Of a stretch of 64,000 bases of DNA, positions 10,541 to 21,863 are shown piece after piece (the stretch's first letter is position 1; every line of letters begins with the position of its first letter). The position numbers and the translations under genes were made by a program. Below the pieces are notes generated by a model. It saw only the letters and a list, made by a program, of their open reading frames with translations. It made no database searches and was not told the origin of the DNA. The stretch covers positions 63,855,417 through 63,919,416 of the forward strand of contig NC_052508.1 of NCBI RefSeq assembly GCF_014356525.2, read 5' to 3'. Source of the stretch: Nilaparvata lugens. Lineage: Eukaryota; Arthropoda; Insecta; Hemiptera; Delphacidae.

Positions 10541-10930
10541 TATTTTCTACACGAGTCATATTCAAATAGTTGTTGAAATTTCACCTTATGGTTTTTTGGA
10601 CTAGGGTTGATTTTATTTTAAGATTAATTGTACAATTGGTTAACGTATTCCATATTTTCATTTTCTCAAATGATTTACAGTCATTTTCTACCCCAGTCAT
10701 ATTCAAATAGTTGTTAGAAATTCCACCTGATAATTTCTTGAACTGAGGTTGATTTCGTTGTAAGATTTGGAGATTAATTGAACAATTTTAGATAACGTAT
10801 TCCATATTTTCATTTTCTCAAATGATATACAGTCATTATCTACCCCAGTCATATTCAAATAGTTGTTGGAAATTCCACCTGATAATTTCTTGAACTGAGG
10901 TTAATTTCATTGTCAGATTTGGAGATTTGC
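10541..10930. repeat. Degenerate tandem repeat, about 2.7 units of 141-152 bp
   Basis: The motif AGTCATATTCAAATAGTTGTT recurs in a longer shared context with units beginning near 10542, 10683 and 10835. Each is followed by an AATTTCACCT or AATTCCACCT segment, and the first two by TAACGTATTCCATATTTTCA. The second unit has about 11 extra bases. Divergence is clearly higher than in the array at 9241. Confidence 0.85.
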
Positions 10931-11302
10931 TTGGATGAATTTAGAAAATAACGTTCTAATAATAAGTTTTTATTACTTTGTCTTTGAATTTCAATTTCAA
11001 ATTCGACTATTATTGTAAATTCGGGTTTGTTGTATTTTTTCAAATATTCTTGAATTTTTTGCTGTGATTGAAAAGGAAACACAATGCAAGAGATTTTGAA
11101 GGATAACCTGTTGTCTTTATATGAGAATGAAAGAAATTGACAATCCCAACAGCTACTGTGAATCAATTCTGGTAATAATCCTCTTTTCTTCTATCTATAC
11201 AAAATTACACCAGGTTCAGTGGTAATTCAATCAAATTCTGATGATGATCAATCAAAATATTGATGTGAAGTCTGCTATGAACGTTACTTTCAATTTCTAT
11301 CG
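10931..11302. other. No gene supported
   Basis: The minus-strand open frame at 10855-11166 overlaps the third tandem unit and shows no known domain. I see no splice or promoter support. Confidence 0.35.
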
Positions 11303-12557
11303 GTAGATATCAATACAGTAACTATAATACCCACAGTATGGCCATTGACTGTCACGCTTCTGATTGGTTAGCTCGGTCACATGGTGCAAATCCGCCTTTA
11401 AGATTCCAAACAAACATTCAAGTCCTATCTTATAGCATTAGATATTTGTAACTTATCACTCATTTTACCGATTGGAAACATATCATGAACTTAAGATGTG
11501 TTTCATATATCATTTTCGAAGAGAAATTGATTATACTTTAATATAGACAAATAATATAACTTTAAAAAACACTAATAAAGCTTGAAACATCAATAATTTA
11601 TTTTCCTTTCCTCGGACTCCTCGCAGATCACTTCTAGAGCTTTCACGGACAACTTGGGTACCAGTCATCTATATAAGTATGCAGAAAGATAAATTTCAAT
11701 TTTGTTGTATTTCCGCATCTTTTTATAATGGATCGAACTTCAAATAATCGAATAATTTCAAAATATTTCTTGTGACTCAATTGAATATAACATTTTATGA
11801 AATATTTAACCATGATTAAGTGCTGATTAAAGACGTCTTGACTTTTCTGATTGATTCTCTTCAGTACTGAGTACCCTACCCATAACATCATGTTCAATTG
11901 GTCAATAGCTATTGATATGAATTTCGAGTTGCATTACCACGAGCAATGGTTAAAATTAGAAATATCATTAAATATAAACAATAATGGTTAGGTGTGTTAT
12001 TTTTCAATTGCTTTCATGTTTATTGAATTCATCAAGTAGTACTTTGGCTAGAACAATTGGCTCTTCCATAGTTTATATCCAATGTTGTGCTTTACAATAT
12101 TTTCATCAGACTTATTGGCTGAATAAAACAAACTATTTAAATGTTATGGAATCTATTGTGATGAGAATTCCATCATGCTTCTAGAAATAGATATGAGAAC
12201 TTCATTATTTTTTGTCAATGGAACAAAATTTTTTACAATATCATGACACGTTTTAAAAGTTTTTGGAAATTCAGCTTTCAGGTTACGTTACCTACCTTTC
12301 ATTTTTACTTGCTATTATCTACGATTCACTATTTCAAGTTCCAAAACTATATTGGGAATATAGAAAGAACATGAGAGAAATTATATCGAAGTTAATAAAC
12401 ACAAAAATATACTTTAATAAGTAAAAGCAAGCGATTTTGCTTATAATCCCATATAAGCTCCATTGTAAAATTCAAATATTTGGAATCTTCATGGCGGCGG
12501 TGAGAAAAAAAATCCAATGGCCATGCTGTGGGTAATATAGTTAGTGTAGATATCAAT
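11303..12557. mobile_element. Non-autonomous DNA transposon with 12-bp flanking direct repeat
   Basis: The direct repeat GTAGATATCAAT stands at 11303-11314 and again at 12546-12557, exactly outside two inverted ends. Left end 11315-11351 starts ACAGTAACTATAATACCCAC. The complement of right end 12511-12545 starts ACTAACTATATTACCCACAG, and both continue with an ATGGCCATTG core. The 1,231-bp interior has no transposase-like frame. A duplication this long would suit Mutator-like elements (usually 8-11 bp) better than hAT (8) or Tc1 (2), but the class is open. The two short frames inside (11643-11897 minus, 11984-12184 plus) show no domain. Confidence 0.75.
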
Positions 12558-13398
12558 TTCAATTCCAATGTCAGCTGAGCAATCTATTACGTCACACAAC
12601 GTCCACCAATCACGTGCAAGTACACTTTTAGCTGCTCAATGCAAGTCCAAGACTACAACGCGCTCTCATTGGCTGATGTCTTGAAGCCATCATGAAGACT
12701 GAAAATATAATTTGAACTGATGAGATGCTGCTCTTAAAATCTTATAGTATGAGGAAAAATGGGTGGTAAAGCGATCAGTCAACAATTTAAACAAAAATTA
12801 AACTTTAGTTCATCATTATTTAAAAAGTATTAAGTTTGGTATTACATGAGTTTTAACTGTGATATTACATTATTAACAATTTGTCATTTCCGTCATTTAT
12901 AGATCAACAAATTTGTATTCAATTCAAAAGCCCAATATCTCACTGAACGTCAGCTTCATATCCACTCATACTGCGTTGCACAAACGTTTTTCAATAGAAA
13001 ATAAAATACCAACCTGAATATCAATGGCGTTAATAAATAAGTCACGCCACGTTCCATGCGTTCCTGATAATGTGTAATGTTCAAAGGGCATGATTAATTG
13101 ATTTTCAGCCCGTTAAGACCAAGTACGCGAACTGGTTTATGAAATAAACAGCTTTTTGTCATGCGATTATTACACGATTTAACTTCTGCCACACCATTTT
13201 TCACGAAACTAACATCTTGCCAGTTTCTCAATCCAGTTATTCTATCTTCATGATGACAAGAGTAACTGATTCCGAACTTGTTTTGACCAGTATTTCACAA
13301 ATTTATTAGTGGTCGAATTTTCCCAAATTAATAAAACGAGGTATCCATTTTTGGTGGAAAGGAATGCTGTAGCATCGTACACGGTTGTGCATATGAAT
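12558..13398. other. No gene supported
   Basis: Unique AT-rich sequence between the DNA transposon and the Jockey-like LINE. No motif beyond simple A/T runs is claimed. Confidence 0.35.
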
Positions 13399-14996
13399 GG
13401 AAATTACTATTCCACTTTGTCATATTATTAACTGTAGTTCCAATTCAGGTATTTGCCCCAATATTTTCAAATTGGCTAAGGTTATTCCTCTATACAAGTC
13501 AGGTGATAAGGGAGATAAAAATAATTACCGTCCAATATCTTTACTGAGTGTATTTTGAAAAGTTATTGAAAAATGCTACAAAAACCAAGTGTCTCAATAT
13601 TTAAAAATAAACAAATTATTATCTGATTGCCAGTTTGGATTCAGGAACGACTGCAACTCTTCCAACTGCTTCTATCAACTGAGTGACTACTTGAGAAAAG
13701 GCATTAATAATAACAAATATATTCTTTTGCTGTTTGTTGACCTGGCAAAGGCTTTCGATTCTATCGATCGCGCAATATTGCTCAATAAATTGAAAAATAT
13801 TGGGATAATTGGCGCTTCTCATGATTGGATCGGAAGCTACTTGTCGGGTCGCAAACAAATAGTAAACATAAATAGTCCATTCAGTTATAGTAACAATGGT
13901 GGTAACAATGAAATTAATAGCAATAATGTAAATAACAACAATACAAATTCTGTCGATAGTGAGGTGCGAAGTATCGATTTTGGGGTTGTCCAAGGAAGCA
14001 CACTTGGGCCAATCTTATTCCTTATATACATCAATGACATTATCAAATCTGATATATCGGGTAGAATGCTACTGTTCGCTGATGACACTGCAGTCTATTT
14101 TGAGGCAGACAGCTGGATGGAAGTCTACGAGAAGGCATCCAGAGACTTAATTACACTCAAAAATTGGTTTGACGAGTATGAATGCGAAGAAGACCAAAAT
14201 TCTACCAATATTCCTTCATAAAAACCGCGCCCCTCCGGATAATTTTCTGCTAAAACTACATTGTTGTGGTCAGGTGTGTAATGATGACTGTGATTGCCAG
14301 GTGATTGAATCGGTCAACGAGTTCAAATACCTGGGTATAATCATTGATAATAATTTATCTTGGCATCCACGTATTTTCTACTTGAAAAAAAATTACGGAT
14401 ATTGATTTTTGTTTTTTCAAAACTGAATGGCATTCTTAACACGAAGGAATTGAGGACAGTGTATCACGCACTTGTGCAGTCAATCCTTACCTATGGAATT
14501 ATTGTCTGGGGAGGTGCGTGTGATACTAAGATTGCAGAACTTTCAGTGACTCAGAAAGCTATTATCAAAGCCGGACTGGGCCTGGAAAGAACATATTCTT
14601 CCGAACGTTTATTTGTTTATTTTAATGTTCTAACTATTAAGAAGCTTTATGTTAAATTTGTCTTAATGTATGCGTTCAAGAATAAAATGAACTTAAATAT
14701 TCCAGCACAACAAGAACATAGGACTAGAAGCGGACTCCTTCTGCATCCCAATTTAGAGAGAAATTCGCGAGCTGTTTGCGACAGAAATGTCTCTTATGTA
14801 ATTAATATGATTCTGCGGAATGCTCCCCCCCATATAAGTCATCCTGGTTCTTGTACTGTACTAAAGTACAAGAAAGTGCTACATGAATGGTTGGCATCTT
14901 TAAATGACTATCAGTGTGGTAGATTGATCAAATCAATGTATGTGTAACGCCTTGGAATTTATTCCCTCATGTGTGTGCGTAGTGTGTGTGTGTGTG

Positions 14997-15065
<69 letters not shown>

Positions 15066-15421
15066 CCCTTCCCGTGCGAATGTTCATAGTTGAGCTTGAA
15101 TATTAAAATTAAATAAGTATTTTTATCTTTTATTTAAATAGTTTTGATATTGTATTATTCAATACTATTAAATATTGGTAGCTATCTATAATAGTAATAT
15201 TACTTCTCTGTATCATAGATAAGTTATCTGTGTAAATTAAATTTTAATATACTTATGCGAACTCTTACTCACGAACAGACCGACAGGTCCATGTGAGTAC
15301 AGTTTCAATTATTTTGTGAAATAGTTTAAACATAGATATAATTTTCTTTAAATTAGTACATTTACTTATGTTTTATAAGTCTTCTTTTTGTGAAACAATA
15401 AATCAATTCAATTCAATTCAA
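13399..15421 (+). pseudogene. Jockey-like LINE, 5'-truncated, with 3' UTR and tail
   Basis: The RT domain begins near 13405 and shows LAKVIPLYKSGDKGDKNNYR (motif 0/1 region), LLSDCQFGF, VDLAKAFDSIDR (motif A), VVQGSTLGPILFLIYIND (motif B region), LLFADDTAVYF (catalytic motif C, about 14068-14100), then VNEFKYLGIIIDNNLSWH and the thumb segment YHALVQSILTYGIIVWGG, ending at a stop at 14947. It is dead: an in-frame TGA lies at 13556-13558, and the frame shifts near 14177 and again at the A-run near 14385. The endonuclease half is missing. The 3' UTR includes a GT microsatellite (14968-15063), an AATAAA at about 15399 and a tail of ATTCA units ending near 15421, as in several non-LTR families. 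A (GATA)-type tail or poly(A) is absent. Confidence 0.88.
14968..15063. repeat. (GT)n microsatellite in the LINE 3' UTR
   Basis: About 95 bases of GT repeats starting 20 bases after the ORF stop. It lies between the coding end and the rest of the 3' UTR, so it may have grown after insertion. Confidence 0.95.
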
Positions 15422-15509
15422 TGTGTAGTAGGCCTACTCTTTTTACTGTATTTGCTGACATAACAGATTTCGGGTAACCTATTCTTCCCATTATCAAGAT
15501 GATGGCCTA

Positions 15510-15609
15510 ATGAAAAATATTAATCTTTATATAATAATATATATATAGATTAATATTTTTCATTTCACATATATATATATATATATATATAATATATATA
15601 TATATATAT
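15510..15609. repeat. 17-bp inverted repeat and (TA)n tract at the left edge of the LTR element
   Basis: ATGAAAAATATTAATCT (15510-15526) is perfectly complementary to 15547-15563. A (TA)n tract follows to 15609. The LTR element begins at 15610, so it inserted into this TA tract. The matching TA sequence on the other side begins at 24384. Confidence 0.85.
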
Positions 15610-18130
15610 TGTGGTGCGGTATTTTACTCGCCTCACATGTGTAGAGAGATTTGCCAAATCATGTAGTGCTGTATTTAAATGCCTCACGTTGGGCCGGCAA
15701 ATCATGTGGTGCGTTTTTTAACGGCTTCACACATGTAGGGTGAACCTTGTACTGAGTCAATGGTGTAGAGGCTATAAATTTTGCAGTGCGTGTGTGGACG
15801 CTGAGTGAACACCAGACTGATTGATTCACTACAAGATTCATACAATTGTCGGAATCGCGGGAGGCCTAAACGCTCGCTCACCCTTGATTCTTCTAATGAC
15901 AGATTGTATAATGATGAAATTTTTATAAGTAGTGTAGCGGACGCTAAACACTGAATACGGATACCTTAAAATTATTACCTGTGAAGAATGAGCATACAAA
16001 ATCATACAGGTCGAGCAAAAATCCCGATGTAGATAATTTACGGGACTGCGTCTCTAATAAGTTCTGAAGGATTAAAATACGGTATTTGAACCAAATATCG
16101 TTCAGAATATATTTCGAGAACAGAGTCTTGTCGGGTTTTAAGCTCTATTGTAGGAATTTATATGATCTATGGCTGCCACTGCTGTACAATTGATGCGTTC
16201 GCTCCTAAGTCGAGGTAGGTAACAGATAAAAGCTGATGTATGAGCAGGTAAGGACAAAGAATAAATATCTCGATCTGACCCCACTCGCTACATCCACTTA
16301 GACCTGTTCCAATATCCAGCTTGATTCAATTATTCCAATGATTGTATTCGATCGGTTCTTGATGATATAGAACGTATCAGACACAATAATTGACAGGCTT
16401 AAGAAATAATCGAACTCAGAAAGCGAATTAACAAAACTGAAATATATTATAATAAAATATGTAATCATACAGTGCAGATTCAGAATTTGATTTACAGGTT
16501 GATAATAATTTAGCATTAATAGAATAGTTAAAAATTTTCTTGTGCTTGCATGATACCATGCGTGATTCAACAGAATTTTACAATTGATAAAATTGAACAG
16601 TTTTGAAAAAATAGTGAAAAAAAAAAATGAATTATAGAAAATATTTTTTAAAATGCTCGGGGTCGTGGTTCAGGCAGCGGAGGATAGTCAATCAACTACA
16701 AATTCTTATAAATTTAATATGAATAAATTCTAGACTCTTAAATGCTAAAGCGCTTGTCGGCGTGGCCAATAATTTAACGAAGAAAAAATTTATGTTTTTC
16801 TGCACTGAAATATTTTCGAAGCGTAGATTGGGGCCCCTTTTAAAACTTATAACTCACGTGAATTTCCTTGGCGGTCGTGGTTTTCTTCTTTAGATCAAAA
16901 ATCGTTTGATCGGCGGCAATCCAGGCTTCGGTTTCAGCACGTGGGGAATTTTAATTTAAATATCTCCTTCACCGAATTAATTAAGGGATAATTTACTTTA
17001 AGCTTTTAAATTTATCGATTGATGAAAACAGAAATTTACAAATAACAAATAAATTGGCCTAAAATATCGGCTCACAAATAGAACATTTAAAATCGAACAA
17101 GAAATTTTCACAAATAGGTCTTGGTAACTATAAAAGAGATCTGCACGGTGAGGATTTCAAAAGGGAAGTGCTGTCTTTTCTCTAAGCTTCTAGGCTAGAC
17201 CTTGCTTCTCAGAATCTCGATGTAATAATTTGCATAAAAATTTGCCATTGGTAGAACGCTTGTGACGTAAACATGACGTCAGTGGCAAGCAGTAGAATAT
17301 AATTCTTTTAATTACAATAATAATTCAATTTATGTAATTCTTAAAACTGCTTAATCTTCTAGACATAGTTCCTCTCATACAATGTACATGTGCTAGTGTA
17401 ACTGATAAGGCAGGGTTGTTGTCTGATAATAGATTAACATGTGTTGCTTTCAAACGATCACCTTCTTGGTGCTATTTCTATGCACTATGATTGGCTTAGA
17501 CCTGCCAAAGAGATTTAATTACCATGTGGTTCAGTTGAATTAAATCATTAATAAATTAATATTCTTATACAATTTTTATTAGGTTTGAGATTGTTATAAT
17601 TAATTTCTGTCGTTTTATCAATAATATAATTTCATGCTATGACCTATTTAGTTACAATAAGACCTGACATATAATATAATTTCTTAAATAATAAATAATT
17701 TCAACGATAACACATACATTTTATTTTTTTATTTGAAATTCTTGATCCTTTATGGATAGTTTTAATTTTTAGAGATGGTATTATATCTTACGTGAAGCCA
17801 GCGTGACATTTGACAATACTTTGAATCAGTCAGCTGCGTTCGAACTGTTTTAAAAACATCTGATCGATAGTAAACAAAGTGTAACCTCAAAATCAGTGAG
17901 CGATTCATAAATAATTTGTGCTTTATTTGCAAAATAATTATAATTTTATTGAATAATTTTCCTAGAAAAATATTCAGTACAGAACGGTACTCTTATCAAA
18001 TATACAGTTACTGATAAGTAAGCTTTATCGCTCGGTCGCTAACTATTCCTTTAGCAAATTCTTTCATTTTAAAAGGTAATCACAATTTTTCTCTCTTTTC
18101 ATGAGATCTATTTGAAAGATTCATCACACA
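15610..18130 (-). repeat. 3' LTR of the gag-only element
   Basis: 2,521 bp, nearly identical to 21864-24383. I counted roughly 12-14 substitutions and small length changes in A/T runs, for example CACGTTGGG versus CACATTGGG and ATCGGCGGC versus ATCGGCAGC. That is about 0.5 per cent divergence. Open frames of 60 and 90 codons inside occur in both LTRs and show no domain; I do not take them as genes. Confidence 0.92.
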
Positions 18131-18142
18131 AAAGCCCCCAGG
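18131..18142 (-). promoter_or_regulatory. Polypurine-tract position
   Basis: Minus strand CCTGGGGGCTTT abuts the 3' LTR start. The five-G run is where plus-strand priming is expected. The purine stretch is short, so the exact primer boundary is uncertain. A similar ATGGGGGCTTGAGG lies at about 19513-19526. Confidence 0.5.
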
Positions 18143-19494
18143 ATATTTTAAATAGGTAATTGGGAGACGAGTCGAAACAATGACTATTTGAAAAATCCGA
18201 TATTGTGATGAATACACTATTTCATCTCCTTACTTCTACGAAAACTCCACACTTAACACTAAAAACAATATATCGTGCACTTTTGGCTACGAGAAAATAA
18301 ATAATTGATTGTTCCTTTCATTGGATACAATCGAAATACAATAATTAATGAGGTCTCTTTGGATCCTTCATTAAAACAACTCCACAACTTCCATTCACGG
18401 GTGGCTTATGAGCAGACCCATAACTATAACAAATATACAAGATTTCACATATTACTTCTTAAGATTTGAACAGTATTTGCAACAAATATAGATTTTCATC
18501 ATTTTTTCATGGTTATTACAAGTTTCGACTCTTTATTCTGGCTTTTACATAAATTGGGTGAGAATGTGATTTTACTTCGGTGACTTGACAATCGTCTACC
18601 GTTTGACTCGAGCAATTTCTTATTTGCGCTTAGTATGTTGTGTACAAACGGGGCTACACTTGAAATGGCTTTCTTGATTTTTATCAATGTTGGTTACAAA
18701 TATTAAGTCTTTAAGATTATATTTATCAATTTGAATTACAATTCATGATCTTTTGATGCAACAGTAATAAATTTCACATTTGAAGGTAAGAATTTCATTT
18801 TCTTTGGAGTTTTTTAGAGATACATTCATATAACACAGAACATGCGCATTTCGTGCAAATTAACATAAATATATATTTTTGGTTGCGTTTTTTACTTATA
18901 ATTCCACATTAAATAACAGGTTACAATAATTAAATAACGATATTGCTTTGATTCTATACATTGACTCTAGGATTTCGCACACATTGGTTGGTGGGACGAA
19001 GAAAATTATCGAACAGGCTTTGGTTCTGAGTAGATTTTTCTATTGATTCTGTATTTCAAGGTTAGATTTACACATTTTTTCGAATAAACTTTGTTTGTTT
19101 TCTTTCCTCCTATTCACTACTAATTTCATCTGATTTCCAATTTACAAATATTTTCTGTTGATAATATAACTCTTGTTTCTGTTTTTCAGTTGTGCAGATG
19201 ATACCAGGCGATTGTTTCGGTGATGATTGTAACATGAGGTGGATGGCTTGATCAGGTTGGTAAATTCTTAAAGTTGTTTTCAGTTTTATTTCTTGATTTA
19301 AAGTTGATTTCAATTTCTTCTTTTGAAGTGAATTGTTGTTTATTAGATGAGATGTGGCGAAGTTTAGGTTATGTTGATTATGATTAGGCTGCAGTAAAAA
19401 GATGCCAGTATGCAAGGATATGATTTGATGGGTAGGCTGTGACTATGAAGAAGTTTGATAGCTGATGTACTTCACAAATGTAGCTTCCAATTGA
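18143..19494. other. Interior of the LTR element with no recognisable pol
   Basis: About 1.35 kb between the end of the gag frame and the 3' LTR. The longest frames are 62 and 101 codons on the minus strand (18499-18687, 19110-19415). They lack RT, RNase H or integrase motifs such as YMDD, YVDD or the DDE triad. It may be a long 3' untranslated region or the remnant of deleted pol. Confidence 0.6.
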
Positions 19495-19635
19495 TTAAAA
19501 GATTATTATTTCCTCAAGCCCCCATCTAAATTTGATTTCGGTATCCTCCAAGGTCCAATTCCGATTTGTGACTATCCATTTTATTAAATTTGGCTTAAAA
19601 CGAATGTGCCTGTGGTGTAGATCATTTCCTACAAA
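19495..19635 (-). pseudogene. In-frame continuation of the gag array beyond a TAA
   Basis: After the TAA at 19636-19638 the same frame stays open for 46 codons to a TAA at 19495-19497. Its start, FVGNDLHHRHIRFKPN, is a fourth copy of the HRHVRFK motif, and it ends with WTLEDTEIKFRWGLEE. So the stop either truncated a longer protein or is read through. Which one cannot be decided from one copy. Confidence 0.6.
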
Positions 19636-21030
19636 TTATTCATTTCCTCTTGGTCGGCCGGTGACATGCAGTTTGATATCCTTAAATCTGACATGCCGGT
19701 GGTGTCTGTGTGTCTTTCCAAATAATCCTTTTCTTTTCTGCATGGTGGTGTACAGTTGGCTTGATTTTAACCGGACATGACTGCGGTGGTTGTAGGTTCT
19801 TCTTGATATGGTTTTTCTCCTATCATGCATGCTTGTAAAAGATTTGATGTACGATTTCAGCCTAACATGACGGCGATGTAGATAAATTTTTCTTGAGACC
19901 ATTTTTCTTTTCCGTGGAGCTGCTATTTTACTTGTGTGTTGTTTTGATTTAGAGGTTTTTATTTTCAGTTGTGATTTCAATTTGTTGTGGGTTTCTGTTT
20001 CATTTCTATTGTTTAGGTGACTATCTTCATGAATGCTGGGTTTATATGTTGCAGGCGCTGTCCTCGGTGGATGGACGGTGATGTGGGCGGTCGGCGGTCC
20101 GGGCTGCTCTTCTACGCGGCGGGCAACGTCCTTGGACTCCTGGTGTCCAGCGCGCGGTGGTACGAGCTGTCCCTCTATGCCACGAATGATGTCCTCAGCT
20201 TGGCGGGCGATGTCGACTGGTTCCTCTCGGCGTTCGGCGGGGTGCATCGCGACTCCAGTCTTGACATTCTCGGTGGGTTGGTTTTCCATACATGTGTTAT
20301 GTTCGCTTGCTTGTTTGACTTTAACCACCTTTATTGTATCCTTCTCCACATGTATATGTTTCTTAATGCTGACTTCGACGCTGATTTTTCCCATATGCAT
20401 ATCTTCAGATATCCTATCCAATCGGTTATTTGTTTCTAAAATTGATTTATCCAGACACTCAGCTAATTTTTTGATGGTTTTATCTGTGTCGCGGAATGCT
20501 CCATCCATCCGCTGACTCAATTTCTCCAAACCCTGTTCATTTACCTTCTTTGCTTCTTGAACTTCCCTTTTTAATTCTTCCTTTGTTTGTTTGTTGCCTT
20601 CTTTTAATTCTTCCTTTGTTTGATCGCTTTTTTCATTTAAGTTTTTTATTTCTGCATTTGTTTTATTTATTGCTTCATTGGTTTTCCTTATTTCTTTCAG
20701 GATGAGGGTCCAGTCAACGGCGGGAGTGGGTGCATGGTTATCGGTTAGCCGCTGGTTTTTTATCCGAGCAACGGTGCGAGAAATGGGAGTTCCTGTTTCT
20801 GAGACGTCATCGACTGAGTGCTCTTCTGATGTTTCATCCTCCGGCTCTTGGGCTACCAACGTATCCTCCACCAGAATGCAGCTCTCCTCCACCTGCGTCG
20901 AAGATAAATCATCCAGTACATTGGGATGGAAATCGGCGGATGCGGCGGCAGATGCGGATGGCGGCGAACAATCGGGTGAGATGTCTTCGGTGTCCGACAG
21001 ACTTGGATTGACCTGGTCGTTTCCTGCCAT
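19636..21030 (-). CDS. Gag-like coiled-coil protein of the LTR element
   Basis: The frame is open from 21171, but the ATG at 21030 (MAGNDQVNPSLSDTED) looks like the real start and gives 464 residues; the 47 upstream codons are hydrophobic and unlike the rest. Residues about 1-95 are acidic and Ser-rich. Residues about 106-213 form a likely coiled coil with repeated KTNEAINKTN and QTKEELKE motifs. A Pro-rich spacer follows, with the related segments VDIARQAED and KDVARRVEE. The last 90 residues are strongly basic, with three repeats of about 30 residues built on HRRHVRLKS, HRSHVRLKS and HRHVRFKDI. There is no CCHC zinc knuckle, so the basic array may do the RNA binding. That is an inference. 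The role would be particle assembly and packaging. The leader from the primer site to the ATG is about 820 bases. Confidence 0.7.
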   Translation of the reverse strand: MAGNDQVNPSLSDTEDISPDCSPPSASAAASADFHPNVLDDLSSTQVEESCILVEDTLVAQEPEDETSEEHSVDDVSETGTPISRTVARIKNQRLTDNHAPTPAVDWTLILKEIRKTNEAINKTNAEIKNLNEKSDQTKEELKEGNKQTKEELKREVQEAKKVNEQGLEKLSQRMDGAFRDTDKTIKKLAECLDKSILETNNRLDRISEDMHMGKISVEVSIKKHIHVEKDTIKVVKVKQASEHNTCMENQPTENVKTGVAMHPAERREEPVDIARQAEDIIRGIEGQLVPPRAGHQESKDVARRVEEQPGPPTAHITVHPPRTAPATYKPSIHEDSHLNNRNETETHNKLKSQLKIKTSKSKQHTSKIAAPRKRKMVSRKIYLHRRHVRLKSYIKSFTSMHDRRKTISRRTYNHRSHVRLKSSQLYTTMQKRKGLFGKTHRHHRHVRFKDIKLHVTGRPRGNE

Positions 21031-21833
21031 AGTTTGCGGAAAAATAGCGCAACGAAAGTGTGCAGTGAATAAACGTGAAAGTGTTGTGATATACAAAATA
21101 ATTAATAAGAAATCCAATAGAAATTGTGATAGCTTCGTAGTGAGTGAAATACAGAAAAAGTGGTTTAGCAATGTGTTCAGTGATAAAATGAGTCAAGTTA
21201 GCAATATCATTAACATAAAAATGACAAGAACATACAGGATACACAGTGAACACTTATGCGGTAATACAGGTACGCCTCTTATAATTTATTATTACTATTA
21301 TTATAAATATCTTACTTTTATAATTTCTTGCCGCAATTCAATATATAGGCTAGTGTTCTTTGCAAAATTTTATATAAAAGGGGCAGTGTTTTGTTTGAAT
21401 TATTCCGCAATATATCCGTGATTTAATTTTACTTCCCTCTTTATGTTTTAAAAACTTTTAAAAATGTAAATAACTTCAATCCTCTTTTCTGTAAATATTT
21501 ATAAATTGTTTCAATATAGACCTAATATTCTTCAAATAATATGACCTTTCTTATGATATCTCTTATACCTATGACTTATAGTATGACCAATTTTCGAATA
21601 ACACGATAATAAAATTCTGAGTTCGATTTTCTCTCTAAAAATTCATCAATCGATAAATTTCTTTTCTGTTCAAAAATTGGGTATGGTACTTCTTGTTATT
21701 TTATATAACAGTGAACAGTCAATATTAAATTCGAAAAAATTCACAACCATGAATTTTTCACAAATTTTCCCATTGTCAGCGCTATAGTATACTGAGCAAC
21801 TAAATAATCCTCGTAGTCGATTATCCACCTCTT

Positions 21834-21863
21834 CAATGCCTATCACTGTTGGGCGCCAAATCA
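21834..21863 (-). promoter_or_regulatory. Primer-binding site region
   Basis: On the minus strand, five bases (TGATT) after the 5' LTR, the sequence TGGCGCCCAACAGTG begins. TGGCGCC at this place is the usual 3'-CCA-complementary start of a tRNA primer site. I do not assign the tRNA. Confidence 0.7.

Noticed and set aside
21031..21171. Upstream 47 codons of the Gag-like frame as the true N-terminus
   Set aside because: This part is hydrophobic and unlike a Gag start. The ATG at 21030 begins a chain of Gag-like composition.
20017..21421. Plus-strand frames of up to 247 codons opposite the Gag-like ORF
   Set aside because: They are antisense shadows. The minus frame has a coherent acidic, coiled-coil and basic layout and agrees with the primer site and LTR orientation.
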